Part shown: one piece after another, positions 1 to 4,588 of the stretch
Layout: the number at the start of each line of letters is the position of its first letter
How positions within the stretch are numbered: position 1 is the first letter of the stretch
Made by a program: the position numbers and the translations under genes
Assembly (NCBI GenBank): GCA_944389985.1
Contig: CALXON010000152.1
Span: 1 to 5,223 of the forward strand
Reading direction: 5' to 3'
Length of the DNA stretch: 5,223 nt
DNA from: an uncultured Spirochaetaceae bacterium
GTDB lineage: Bacteria; Spirochaetota; Spirochaetia; Sphaerochaetales; Sphaerochaetaceae
Notes under the pieces: model-generated
Database searches by the model: none
What the model was told of the DNA's origin: nothing
The model's input: the letters and a program-made list of their open reading frames with translations, nothing else

Positions 1-84
1 CGTTCCCATCCCGAACACGGAAGTAAAACGCCCTTACGCCGATGGTACTGCGGTTCATCCGCGGGAGAGTAGGTCGCCGCCAGG
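1..84 (+). rRNA. rrf: 5S ribosomal RNA, 3' part (5' end outside window)
   Basis: The sequence aligns by eye with the second two-thirds of bacterial 5S rRNA: the conserved CCGAACACGGAAGT segment, then the ACGCC...GCCGATGGTACTGC block, then GGGAGAGTAGG and the closing GCCGCCAGG that pairs with the 5' end of the molecule. About 30 bases of the 5' end lie left of the window. The exact 3' end is uncertain by a few bases; a run of eight T residues starts at 85. As the last gene of a typical rRNA operon, it implies 16S and 23S genes to the left. Confidence 0.96.
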
Positions 85-101
85 TTTTTTTTGTCTTTTC
101 C

Positions 102-131
102 CAGCTCCTCTATTGGAGCTGTTTTTCTTTT
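102..131 (+). terminator. Intrinsic terminator of the rRNA operon
   Basis: A perfect 7-bp stem, CAGCTCC (102-108) with GGAGCTG (115-121), closes a 6-base loop and is followed directly by TTTTTCTTTT. It lies 17 bases after the 5S end, where an rRNA operon terminator is expected. The T8 run at 85-92 just before it may help release. Confidence 0.88.
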
Positions 132-169
132 CTATGGACTCTCTTTTCCATATCTGTCAGGATTGACGC

Positions 170-604
170 ATGACTAAGGTTCTATTTGTCTGTCATGGGA
201 ACATATGCAGATCACCAATGGCGGAGTTTATATTCAATTATCTTGTATCTGAACGGGGAATATCCTCAGAGTTCTCTGTATCATCATCTGGTGTGAGCAG
301 CGAGGAGTCTGGAAATGATGTGTACCCTCCGGCGAAGGCTGAACTCAGGAGAAGGGGAATACCATTCAGATCAAGACATGCCAAGCGGATATCTGACAGG
401 GAATTTGAGGAATACGATATCATTATAGCTCTGGACCGTTCCAATCTTTCAGCACTGAGAAGACGTTTCGGAGACAGTCCGAAGATCAGGATGCTTCTTG
501 ATCGTGATGTGGATGATCCATGGTATACCGATGACTTCGGAACAGCTTTTGATGACATTCACAAAGGCTGTGCAAGACTTCTGGATGAGCTTGCTTCACT
601 CTGA
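170..604 (+). CDS. Low-molecular-weight protein tyrosine phosphatase
   Basis: This 144-residue cytoplasmic enzyme should remove phosphate from phosphotyrosine through a cysteinyl-phosphate intermediate. The N-terminal P-loop CHGNICRSP has the CX5R signature, with nucleophile Cys8 and Arg14, and the catalytic acid is Asp116 in a DPWY motif (116-119; the usual form is DPYY or similar). Length matches the family. Ile12 sits where the arginine phosphatase YwlE has threonine, which favours tyrosine rather than phosphoarginine specificity; this is family knowledge applied here. The start is supported by AGGA at 159-162, 7 bases upstream. The stop overlaps the next gene by one base (TGATG), so the two are probably co-translated. 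No convincing promoter is visible between the rRNA terminator and this gene. In bacteria such enzymes often regulate envelope polysaccharide synthesis with a tyrosine kinase, but no kinase is in view. Confidence 0.93.
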   Translation: MTKVLFVCHGNICRSPMAEFIFNYLVSERGISSEFSVSSSGVSSEESGNDVYPPAKAELRRRGIPFRSRHAKRISDREFEEYDIIIALDRSNLSALRRRFGDSPKIRMLLDRDVDDPWYTDDFGTAFDDIHKGCARLLDELASL

Positions 605-1566
605 TGTCATGTTATCATCGAAATATGAGAAAGATCTTACTTGGAGCTTTTGTCTCCCTGCTGATGCTGCTTCCGCTTTCCGCTACGCCGGAACCACTTG
701 TCATACTCTCAATGGCTGCCCCTGCTGTAACGGCACTGGATAGTGATGAAGGACATGTCGATTACTCTTCACCTCTTTCTTCAGACATGCTCATGGCACT
801 TGCAGTCCCTGCTGAAGTCAGGGATTCAGGGGTAACTCTCTCCGGTCTTCTTTCAGATAATCTCATCACCATGGGTACGAACATGTTCGATGCGGCCCTG
901 ATGATCAACAATTTTGATAATTCTGAGGTCATCAATGCAGGTGGCTCGATGGATATGCTCCTCGATGAGGAGAGCATACAGAATGGTTATCTCAGTGCTG
1001 ATCTCACATTCAATGATGCTGATATCCTGTACAGATTCGGTTCAGGAGTGACAAGAGCAACCCTGAGCGGTACTCTCGGATTATCATTAGCATTCTTCGA
1101 AGAGCCGCTTCTGTCGCTTTTCATCGATACCGGAGATATGGTTGTGTCCGGGGATGATTCATATGCAGGTAATATGCTCGAGCTCAGACTCGAACTGAAC
1201 AGGGAGCTGGTCGATGCATACATGGAAATGACAGGAGCCGGTATTGAGAGCTCAAGACAAGAGGCTCTCTGGTTCATCGCATCGCAGAGTGGTATGTATG
1301 ACGAGATGGTTCTGGGTGCTGATCTTTCCTCAATGGATTACGATACTGTCATCACGGTGCTTGACGAGTGCAATCTTCTTGATGTGCTTGATGCAGCTGC
1401 TTTCTTCCTGACAGCAGTCGGTGATCCATCCCTTGATCTTCAGGATATGGTCATAATGGCCATAAAACCATCGATATATGTTAACGGGAAGCCTGTTGAG
1501 GATCTGGATCTCAGTAAAGGGCTCCGGCGCGTTGCTGATATATACAGTCTCATCAGTGCATTTTAG
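604..1566 (+). CDS. Exported acidic protein of unknown function
   Basis: I do not recognise the family. The 320-residue product opens with a basic stretch and a hydrophobic segment (about residues 11-26, ILLGAFVSLLMLLPLSA), followed by a plausible signal peptidase I site after LSA, so it is likely periplasmic or surface-exposed. There is no lipobox cysteine. The mature part is rich in Asp, Glu, Leu, Ser and Met, has no further obvious membrane span, and seems to alternate short strands and helices; the segment around 125-180 (repeated Ala-Asp-Leu, Gly-Thr-Leu and Leu-Phe-Ile patterns) looks beta-rich. The start at 604 overlaps the phosphatase stop (TGATG), which suggests translational coupling. 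The in-frame ATG at 625 gives a more typical signal peptide (MRKILLGAF). Neither has a clear Shine-Dalgarno, so the start is uncertain by 7 codons. It ends shortly before the kduI promoter region, with no terminator visible. Confidence 0.8.
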   Translation: MSCYHRNMRKILLGAFVSLLMLLPLSATPEPLVILSMAAPAVTALDSDEGHVDYSSPLSSDMLMALAVPAEVRDSGVTLSGLLSDNLITMGTNMFDAALMINNFDNSEVINAGGSMDMLLDEESIQNGYLSADLTFNDADILYRFGSGVTRATLSGTLGLSLAFFEEPLLSLFIDTGDMVVSGDDSYAGNMLELRLELNRELVDAYMEMTGAGIESSRQEALWFIASQSGMYDEMVLGADLSSMDYDTVITVLDECNLLDVLDAAAFFLTAVGDPSLDLQDMVIMAIKPSIYVNGKPVEDLDLSKGLRRVADIYSLISAF

Positions 1567-1569
1567 CAG

Positions 1570-1598
1570 GTCACAAAATCATCATTTTTTGCTATATT
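1570..1598 (+). promoter_or_regulatory. Possible kduI promoter
   Basis: GTCACA (1570-1575) and TATATT (1593-1598) are separated by 17 bases, a sigma-70-like arrangement with an imperfect -35. Transcription would start near 1605, giving a leader of under 20 bases. Read-through from the upstream gene is also possible because no terminator separates them. Confidence 0.4.
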
Positions 1599-1621
1599 AG
1601 TTTATAAGGAGCAGAAACATT

Positions 1622-2467
1622 ATGGATATCCGCTATTCAACAGGCAAGGAGCCTTTCAAGAGAATGAATACCGATGAACTCAGAAATGAGTTCCTCATTA
1701 CAGATATCTTCCTTCCGGATGATGTCACCGCTGTCTATTCACATGTGGACAGAATTGTCACGATGGGCGCGATGCCGGTCAAGGAGACGATCTCCATTGA
1801 CAAGAACATCGACTGCTGGAAGAACTTCGGAGTAGACTATCTTCTTGAGAGAAGAGAGCTCGGAGCCATCAACATCGGAGAAAAGGGAAAGATCATCGCT
1901 GACGGAACAGAGTATCCGATGGATCACTTCGATGGTATCTATATCCCTATGGGAACAAAGGACGTGAAGTTCGCATCTGATGATGCTGCACATCCTGCAA
2001 AGTTCTATATGTGCACGACACCTGCACACCGCCCGTATCCTGTCAAGCTGATCCCTCTCAAGGATGCCATCCACAAGCATCTTGGATCACAGGCCACTTC
2101 CAATGAGAGAACGATCAATCAGTATATCCACCCGGATGTTCTTGACACATGTCAGCTCTCAATGGGCCTCACTCATCTTGAGCCGGGTTCTGTATGGAAC
2201 ACCATGCCTGCCCATACACATGAGAGAAGAATGGAGGTCTACTTCTATTTCGAGATCCCTGAGGACAATGTTGTGTTCCATTTCATGGGAGAGCCGGGAG
2301 AGACAAGACATATCGTCATGCACAATGAGGAAGCTGTCATCAATCCATCCTGGTCAATCCACTCCGGTTGCGGCACATCGAACTACACGTTCATCTGGGC
2401 AATGGCCGGTGAGAACAGGGCATATGATGATCAGGATATCCTGAGGACTGACAAGGATCTGAGATAA
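1622..2467 (+). CDS. kduI: 5-keto-4-deoxyuronate isomerase (4-deoxy-L-threo-5-hexosulose-uronate ketol-isomerase)
   Basis: KduI is a cytoplasmic zinc enzyme of the cupin fold. It converts 5-keto-4-deoxyuronate, formed from the unsaturated uronate released by pectin or glycosaminoglycan lyases, into 2,5-diketo-3-deoxygluconate, which KduD then reduces. The 281 residues match the usual length (278 in E. coli). The metal-binding block MPAHTHERRMEVYFYFE is present, with ligands readable as His198, His200, Glu205 and His247, each offset by two from the E. coli ligands. NPSWSIHSGCGTSNYTFIW and the conserved C-terminal GENRAYDDQD also fit. The start has AAGGAG at 1606-1611, 10 bases upstream. It stands alone here: neither kduD nor a lyase nor a uronate transporter is adjacent, and a hairpin follows, so it appears monocistronic. 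Its codon use (many CTC, ATC, GAG) resembles the met genes. Confidence 0.96.
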   Translation: MDIRYSTGKEPFKRMNTDELRNEFLITDIFLPDDVTAVYSHVDRIVTMGAMPVKETISIDKNIDCWKNFGVDYLLERRELGAINIGEKGKIIADGTEYPMDHFDGIYIPMGTKDVKFASDDAAHPAKFYMCTTPAHRPYPVKLIPLKDAIHKHLGSQATSNERTINQYIHPDVLDTCQLSMGLTHLEPGSVWNTMPAHTHERRMEVYFYFEIPEDNVVFHFMGEPGETRHIVMHNEEAVINPSWSIHSGCGTSNYTFIWAMAGENRAYDDQDILRTDKDLR

Positions 2468-2487
2468 CCATTATCATAATAGCAGGG

Positions 2488-2515
2488 CATCCGGGATTTT
2501 CCCGGATGTTTCTGT
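2488..2515 (+). terminator. Likely intrinsic terminator after kduI
   Basis: A perfect 8-bp GC-rich stem, CATCCGGG (2488-2495) with CCCGGATG (2501-2508), has a 5-base loop (ATTTT) and starts 20 bases after the kduI stop. The tail TTTCTGTCTCT is T-rich but broken, so termination may be incomplete. Confidence 0.7.
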
Positions 2516-2523
2516 CTCTGGTG

Positions 2524-2552
2524 TTGGTATAACTTTACTTATCTGTTATAAA
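2524..2552 (+). promoter_or_regulatory. Probable metNI promoter
   Basis: TTGGTA (2524-2529) and TATAAA (2547-2552) are 17 bases apart, close to the sigma-70 consensus. The expected start near 2559 leaves only about a dozen bases before the metN ATG, with the GGAG Shine-Dalgarno (2561-2564) almost at the transcript's 5' end. There is therefore no room for a riboswitch on metN unless transcription begins further upstream. Confidence 0.6.
2528..2550 (+). repeat. Inverted repeat inside the metNI promoter (possible operator)
   Basis: TATAAC (2528-2533) and GTTATA (2545-2550) form a perfect 6-bp inverted repeat with an 11-base spacer, filling the space from the -35 to the -10. The placement suits a repressor site, but the arms are AT-rich and partly overlap the promoter elements, so chance is possible. 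Confidence 0.3.
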
Positions 2553-2571
2553 TAGGCTTTGGAGTTGCTTT

Positions 2572-3564
2572 ATGCAGATAAGACTTAGGAATCTGAAGCG
2601 GAACTATGCATCCCTCCATGCTGTCGATGATGTTTCGCTTGATATACCATCCAATACAGTCTATGGAATCATAGGCCGTTCCGGAGCCGGAAAGTCAACG
2701 CTTGTCCGTCTTGTCTCCATGCTGGAGAAACCCGATCATGGCGAGGTCTACTATGATGACAAGCGTGTTGACAACCTCTCGAAGGAAGAACTCATAAAGG
2801 AGAGAAGGAAGATCGGAATGATCTTCCAGAACTTCAATCTCTTCTCCTCAAGAAACGCTGAGGACAACATTGCCTATCCTATGGAGATCTGCCATATGGA
2901 CAAGGAGTATATCAGAAAGCGCACTGAGGAGCTTCTGGCTCTTGTTGGACTTGAAGGAAGAGGCAAAGCTGCCATATCGACACTTTCAGGCGGGCAGAAG
3001 CAGCGAGTGGCAATCGCAAGGGCTCTTGCTGTGAAACCTGAAATCCTCTTCTGTGACGAGGCCACAAGCGCACTTGATCCTCAGACAACGAGATCGATAC
3101 TGGCTCTCATCAAGGAAATCCAGAAGAAGATGAACCTCACCGTCGTGATGATCACTCATCAGATGGAGGTTGTCCGCGATGCCTGTGACCGTGTGGCTGT
3201 GCTTGATGCGGGTCATATCGTTGAGGAAGGCCCCGTCTCTGACATCTTCGCTTCTCCTAAAAGTGACGTAACGAAAGATTTCCTTTCCTCCCTCACAAAC
3301 GTTCAGGAATCAATTGTGAGATGGTCGAATGACGGAGGGCACTATACACTCCGCTTCCGTGGTTCTACTACAGACGAGCCTATAATCTCATCAGTTTCCG
3401 CTGCTACAGGAGCTGTGTTCAATATAAGGGCTGCGGGAGTCCAGAATGTGAATGATGAGGAGCTCGGAGTCATGATCACCGATATCGGGCCGGACAGTGT
3501 TACTGCAGAGAAAGCTGTCAGACTGCTCATTGAGAAGGGCGTATCGGTAGAGGAGGCAGAGTGA
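2572..3564 (+). CDS. metN: Methionine ABC transporter, ATP-binding protein
   Basis: MetN is the ATPase of the MetNIQ importer; it sits as a dimer on the cytoplasmic face of MetI and powers uptake of methionine. All ATPase motifs are intact in the 330 residues: Walker A GRSGAGKST (35-43), Q-loop Gln86, signature LSGGQ (138-142), Walker B ILFCDE (158-163) with catalytic Glu163, D-loop SALDP (166-170) and switch His196. Residues from about 250 onward form the C-terminal ferredoxin-like NIL domain, which in E. coli MetN binds methionine and shuts transport down (trans-inhibition), so the same feedback is likely here. The NIL domain and the MetI and MetQ neighbours separate it from other ABC ATPases. 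The start has GGAG at 2561-2564, 7 bases upstream. The stop overlaps the metI start (TGATG). Confidence 0.96.
   Translation: MQIRLRNLKRNYASLHAVDDVSLDIPSNTVYGIIGRSGAGKSTLVRLVSMLEKPDHGEVYYDDKRVDNLSKEELIKERRKIGMIFQNFNLFSSRNAEDNIAYPMEICHMDKEYIRKRTEELLALVGLEGRGKAAISTLSGGQKQRVAIARALAVKPEILFCDEATSALDPQTTRSILALIKEIQKKMNLTVVMITHQMEVVRDACDRVAVLDAGHIVEEGPVSDIFASPKSDVTKDFLSSLTNVQESIVRWSNDGGHYTLRFRGSTTDEPIISSVSAATGAVFNIRAAGVQNVNDEELGVMITDIGPDSVTAEKAVRLLIEKGVSVEEAE
3551..3556 (+). promoter_or_regulatory. Ribosome-binding site that decides the metI start
   Basis: AGGAGG lies inside the last metN codons. It is 7 bases before ATG 3564, the ideal distance, but only 4 bases before the in-frame GTG at 3561. The ATG is therefore the better start, and it overlaps the metN TGA by one base. 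Confidence 0.75.
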
Positions 3565-4250
3565 TGGATACAATCATGTCTTTCTTCCAGTCAACCATGG
3601 TCACTCTGGTCCTTCAGGCCACATGGCAGACCATAGTGATGGTGATGCTTTCCACCGTATTCTCCATGATACTCGGATTCCCTGTCGGAATTCTCCTTCA
3701 TGTGACGAGTGCGGAGGAGCAGGGCGGCATAATACCGCATCCGCTCTTCTGCAGCGTTCTCTCGCGTATCGTGAACATCCTGAGGTCATTTCCTTTCATC
3801 ATCCTGATGATCGTTCTCATGCCGCTATCAAGGCTGATCATAGGAACCAGTATCGGAACGATGGCAACAGTGATTCCGCTTTCAATTGCGGCAGCTCCGT
3901 TTGTCGCAAGAGTGATCGAATCATCACTGAAGGAGGTTGATCCCGGAGTGGTGCAGGCCGCACGCGCAATGGGTTCCACGAACTGGCAGATAATCCTCAA
4001 GGTGCTCATACCCGAGGCGCTGCCGTCACTGGTATCCGGAGTGACACTTACGATAATCAATCTCATCGGCTATTCTGCAATGGCCGGTGCGATAGGAGGC
4101 GGCGGACTTGGAGACCTTGCCATAAGGTATGGATACCAGAGATTCAGCCCGTCGTATATGGTCTCGGCAGTCATCGTCATCATAGTCATGGTTGAGCTTA
4201 TCCAGTTCATCGGAGACAGGATCAGTGCTCATCTGATGTCAAGAAGATGA
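3564..4250 (+). CDS. metI: Methionine ABC transporter, permease protein
   Basis: MetI is the inner-membrane permease that forms the homodimeric methionine channel. The 228 residues (217 in E. coli) contain about five hydrophobic spans: near 18-45, 66-88, 92-115, 155-178 and 198-217. The cytoplasmic coupling loop that contacts MetN is clear: QAARAMGSTNWQIILKVLIP (about 131-150), the EAA motif of binding-protein-dependent permeases, with Gln in place of the first Glu. It is followed by the family-typical YSAMAGAIGGGGLGDLAIRYG stretch from about 170. The start at ATG 3564 is chosen over GTG 3561 because of the AGGAGG spacing. The one-base overlap with metN indicates translational coupling, and a strong terminator follows, so metNI is a two-gene unit without metQ. 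Confidence 0.95.
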   Translation: MDTIMSFFQSTMVTLVLQATWQTIVMVMLSTVFSMILGFPVGILLHVTSAEEQGGIIPHPLFCSVLSRIVNILRSFPFIILMIVLMPLSRLIIGTSIGTMATVIPLSIAAAPFVARVIESSLKEVDPGVVQAARAMGSTNWQIILKVLIPEALPSLVSGVTLTIINLIGYSAMAGAIGGGGLGDLAIRYGYQRFSPSYMVSAVIVIIVMVELIQFIGDRISAHLMSRR

Positions 4251-4310
4251 TGTTTCTGCAGGAATATACAGGAAAAACTGAAAAATTTTCACAAAGATAA
4301 AATCATTCAG

Positions 4311-4346
4311 GGCAGGGAGTTACTTTATAAACTTCCTGCCTTTTTT
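4311..4346 (+). terminator. Strong intrinsic terminator of metNI
   Basis: GGCAGGGAGT (4311-4320) pairs with ACTTCCTGCC (4331-4340) over 10 bp with one G-U, around a 10-base AT-rich loop, and is followed by six T residues (4341-4346). It sits 60 bases after metI and separates metNI from metQ, so metQ needs its own promoter. Confidence 0.92.
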
Positions 4347-4377
4347 ATAAATTTCGTCATAATGCCTGATATTTTTG

Positions 4378-4406
4378 TTGCATATTCTTGCACCATTATG
4401 CATAAT
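4378..4406 (+). promoter_or_regulatory. Probable metQ promoter
   Basis: TTGCAT (4378-4383) and CATAAT (4401-4406) are 17 bases apart. The predicted start, near A4413, would give a leader peptide mRNA with about 24 untranslated bases and a total metQ leader of about 175 bases. It lies just downstream of the metNI terminator, where an independent promoter is required. TTGTTG (4375-4380) is an alternative -35. Confidence 0.65.
4395..4406 (+). repeat. 12-bp palindrome overlapping the metQ -10 (possible operator)
   Basis: ATTATGCATAAT is a perfect 12-bp palindrome whose right half is the -10 hexamer. The position suits a repressor operator. It does not match the inverted repeat at the metNI promoter, so no shared regulator can be argued from these two sites. 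Confidence 0.35.
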
Positions 4407-4422
4407 CAAGGCATCAAACGAT

Positions 4423-4430
4423 AAGGAGGA
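4423..4430 (+). promoter_or_regulatory. Strong ribosome-binding site of the Met-rich leader ORF
   Basis: AAGGAGGA is a near-perfect Shine-Dalgarno, 6-7 bases before ATG 4437. It is stronger than that of any annotated full-length gene here except perhaps metI, which argues that the tiny ORF behind it is really translated. Confidence 0.85.
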
Positions 4431-4436
4431 CACGAC

Positions 4437-4499
4437 ATGACACATTCATCCATCATTTCCATGCGTATGTTCTCCATGATGATGCCCGTGAGGGCATAA
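4437..4499 (+). CDS. Methionine-rich leader peptide upstream of metQ
   Basis: This 20-codon ORF reads MTHSSIISMRMFSMMMPVRA and ends in TAA. Six of 20 residues are Met (positions 1, 9, 11, 14, 15, 16), with three in a row near the end, just ahead of a hairpin that overlaps the stop codon. It has a strong Shine-Dalgarno (4423-4430), a promoter directly upstream, and lies 89 bases before the gene for a methionine-binding protein. This is the architecture of amino-acid leader peptides (as in trp, his, leu and ilv operons), here with the codon for the transporter's own substrate. The inferred role is to sense charged Met-tRNA by ribosome stalling; the peptide itself probably has no function. It is not a recognised family, and expression is unproven. 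Confidence 0.75.
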   Translation: MTHSSIISMRMFSMMMPVRA

Positions 4500-4582
4500 G
4501 ATTTTCATTTCCGGCACATCACTATTACTGTATCCGGGTCCTCAGGGACATCGACCGATCATTCAGAATTCTTAATGGAGAA
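4470..4582 (+). promoter_or_regulatory. Putative translational attenuator of metQ (anti-Shine-Dalgarno pairing)
   Basis: TTCTCCAT (4470-4477, leader codons Phe12 to Met14) is perfectly complementary to ATGGAGAA (4575-4582), which contains the metQ GGAG. The 8-bp stem would hide the metQ ribosome-binding site and enclose smaller helices: ATGCCC/GGGCAT (4482-4487/4492-4497), CCGG/CCGG (4511-4514/4534-4537) and GTCC/GGAC (4538-4541/4546-4549). A ribosome stalled at any leader Met codon from 9 to 16 would cover 4470-4477 and free metQ. One terminating at 4497 would have moved past it. This is inferred from sequence only; no probing data support it. Confidence 0.55.
4482..4497 (+). other. GNRA-loop hairpin at the leader peptide stop
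   Basis: ATGCCC (4482-4487) and GGGCAT (4492-4497) form a perfect 6-bp stem closed by the stable tetraloop GTGA. The stem begins at the codon of leader Met16 and ends at the T of the stop codon. TTTT at 4502-4505 follows but is too short and too distant for a clear terminator. Confidence 0.65.
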
Positions 4583-4588
4583 AATATA

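Noticed and set aside
133..152. Small inverted repeat TATGGA...TCCATA before the phosphatase gene
   Set aside because: It is a 6-bp AT-containing repeat with no promoter elements that would give it context; chance occurrence is likely.
498..743. 81-codon plus-strand ORF spanning the junction of the phosphatase and the exported protein
   Set aside because: It overlaps both supported genes in another frame, has no Shine-Dalgarno and shows no domain features.
2538..2543. CTTATC upstream of metN, resembling the start of a SAM-I (S-box) riboswitch
   Set aside because: The following GAG/GGTGGAGGGA core is absent, and the motif lies between the -35 and -10 elements, upstream of the predicted transcript start.
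3698..4066. 122-codon minus-strand ORF
   Set aside because: It is antisense to metI, which has intact permease motifs; it is a by-product of the coding strand's codon pattern.
4482..4510. Intrinsic terminator formed by the ATGCCC/GGGCAT hairpin
   Set aside because: The stem is only 6 bp and the only T-run (TTTT) starts 5 bases later and is interrupted, so transcription termination is weakly supported; translational control fits better.
4413..4588. SAM riboswitch or methionine T-box in the metQ leader
   Set aside because: No S-box core motifs, no T-box sequence (AGGGTGGNACCGCG-like) and no specifier stem are visible; much of the space is a short ORF with a strong Shine-Dalgarno.
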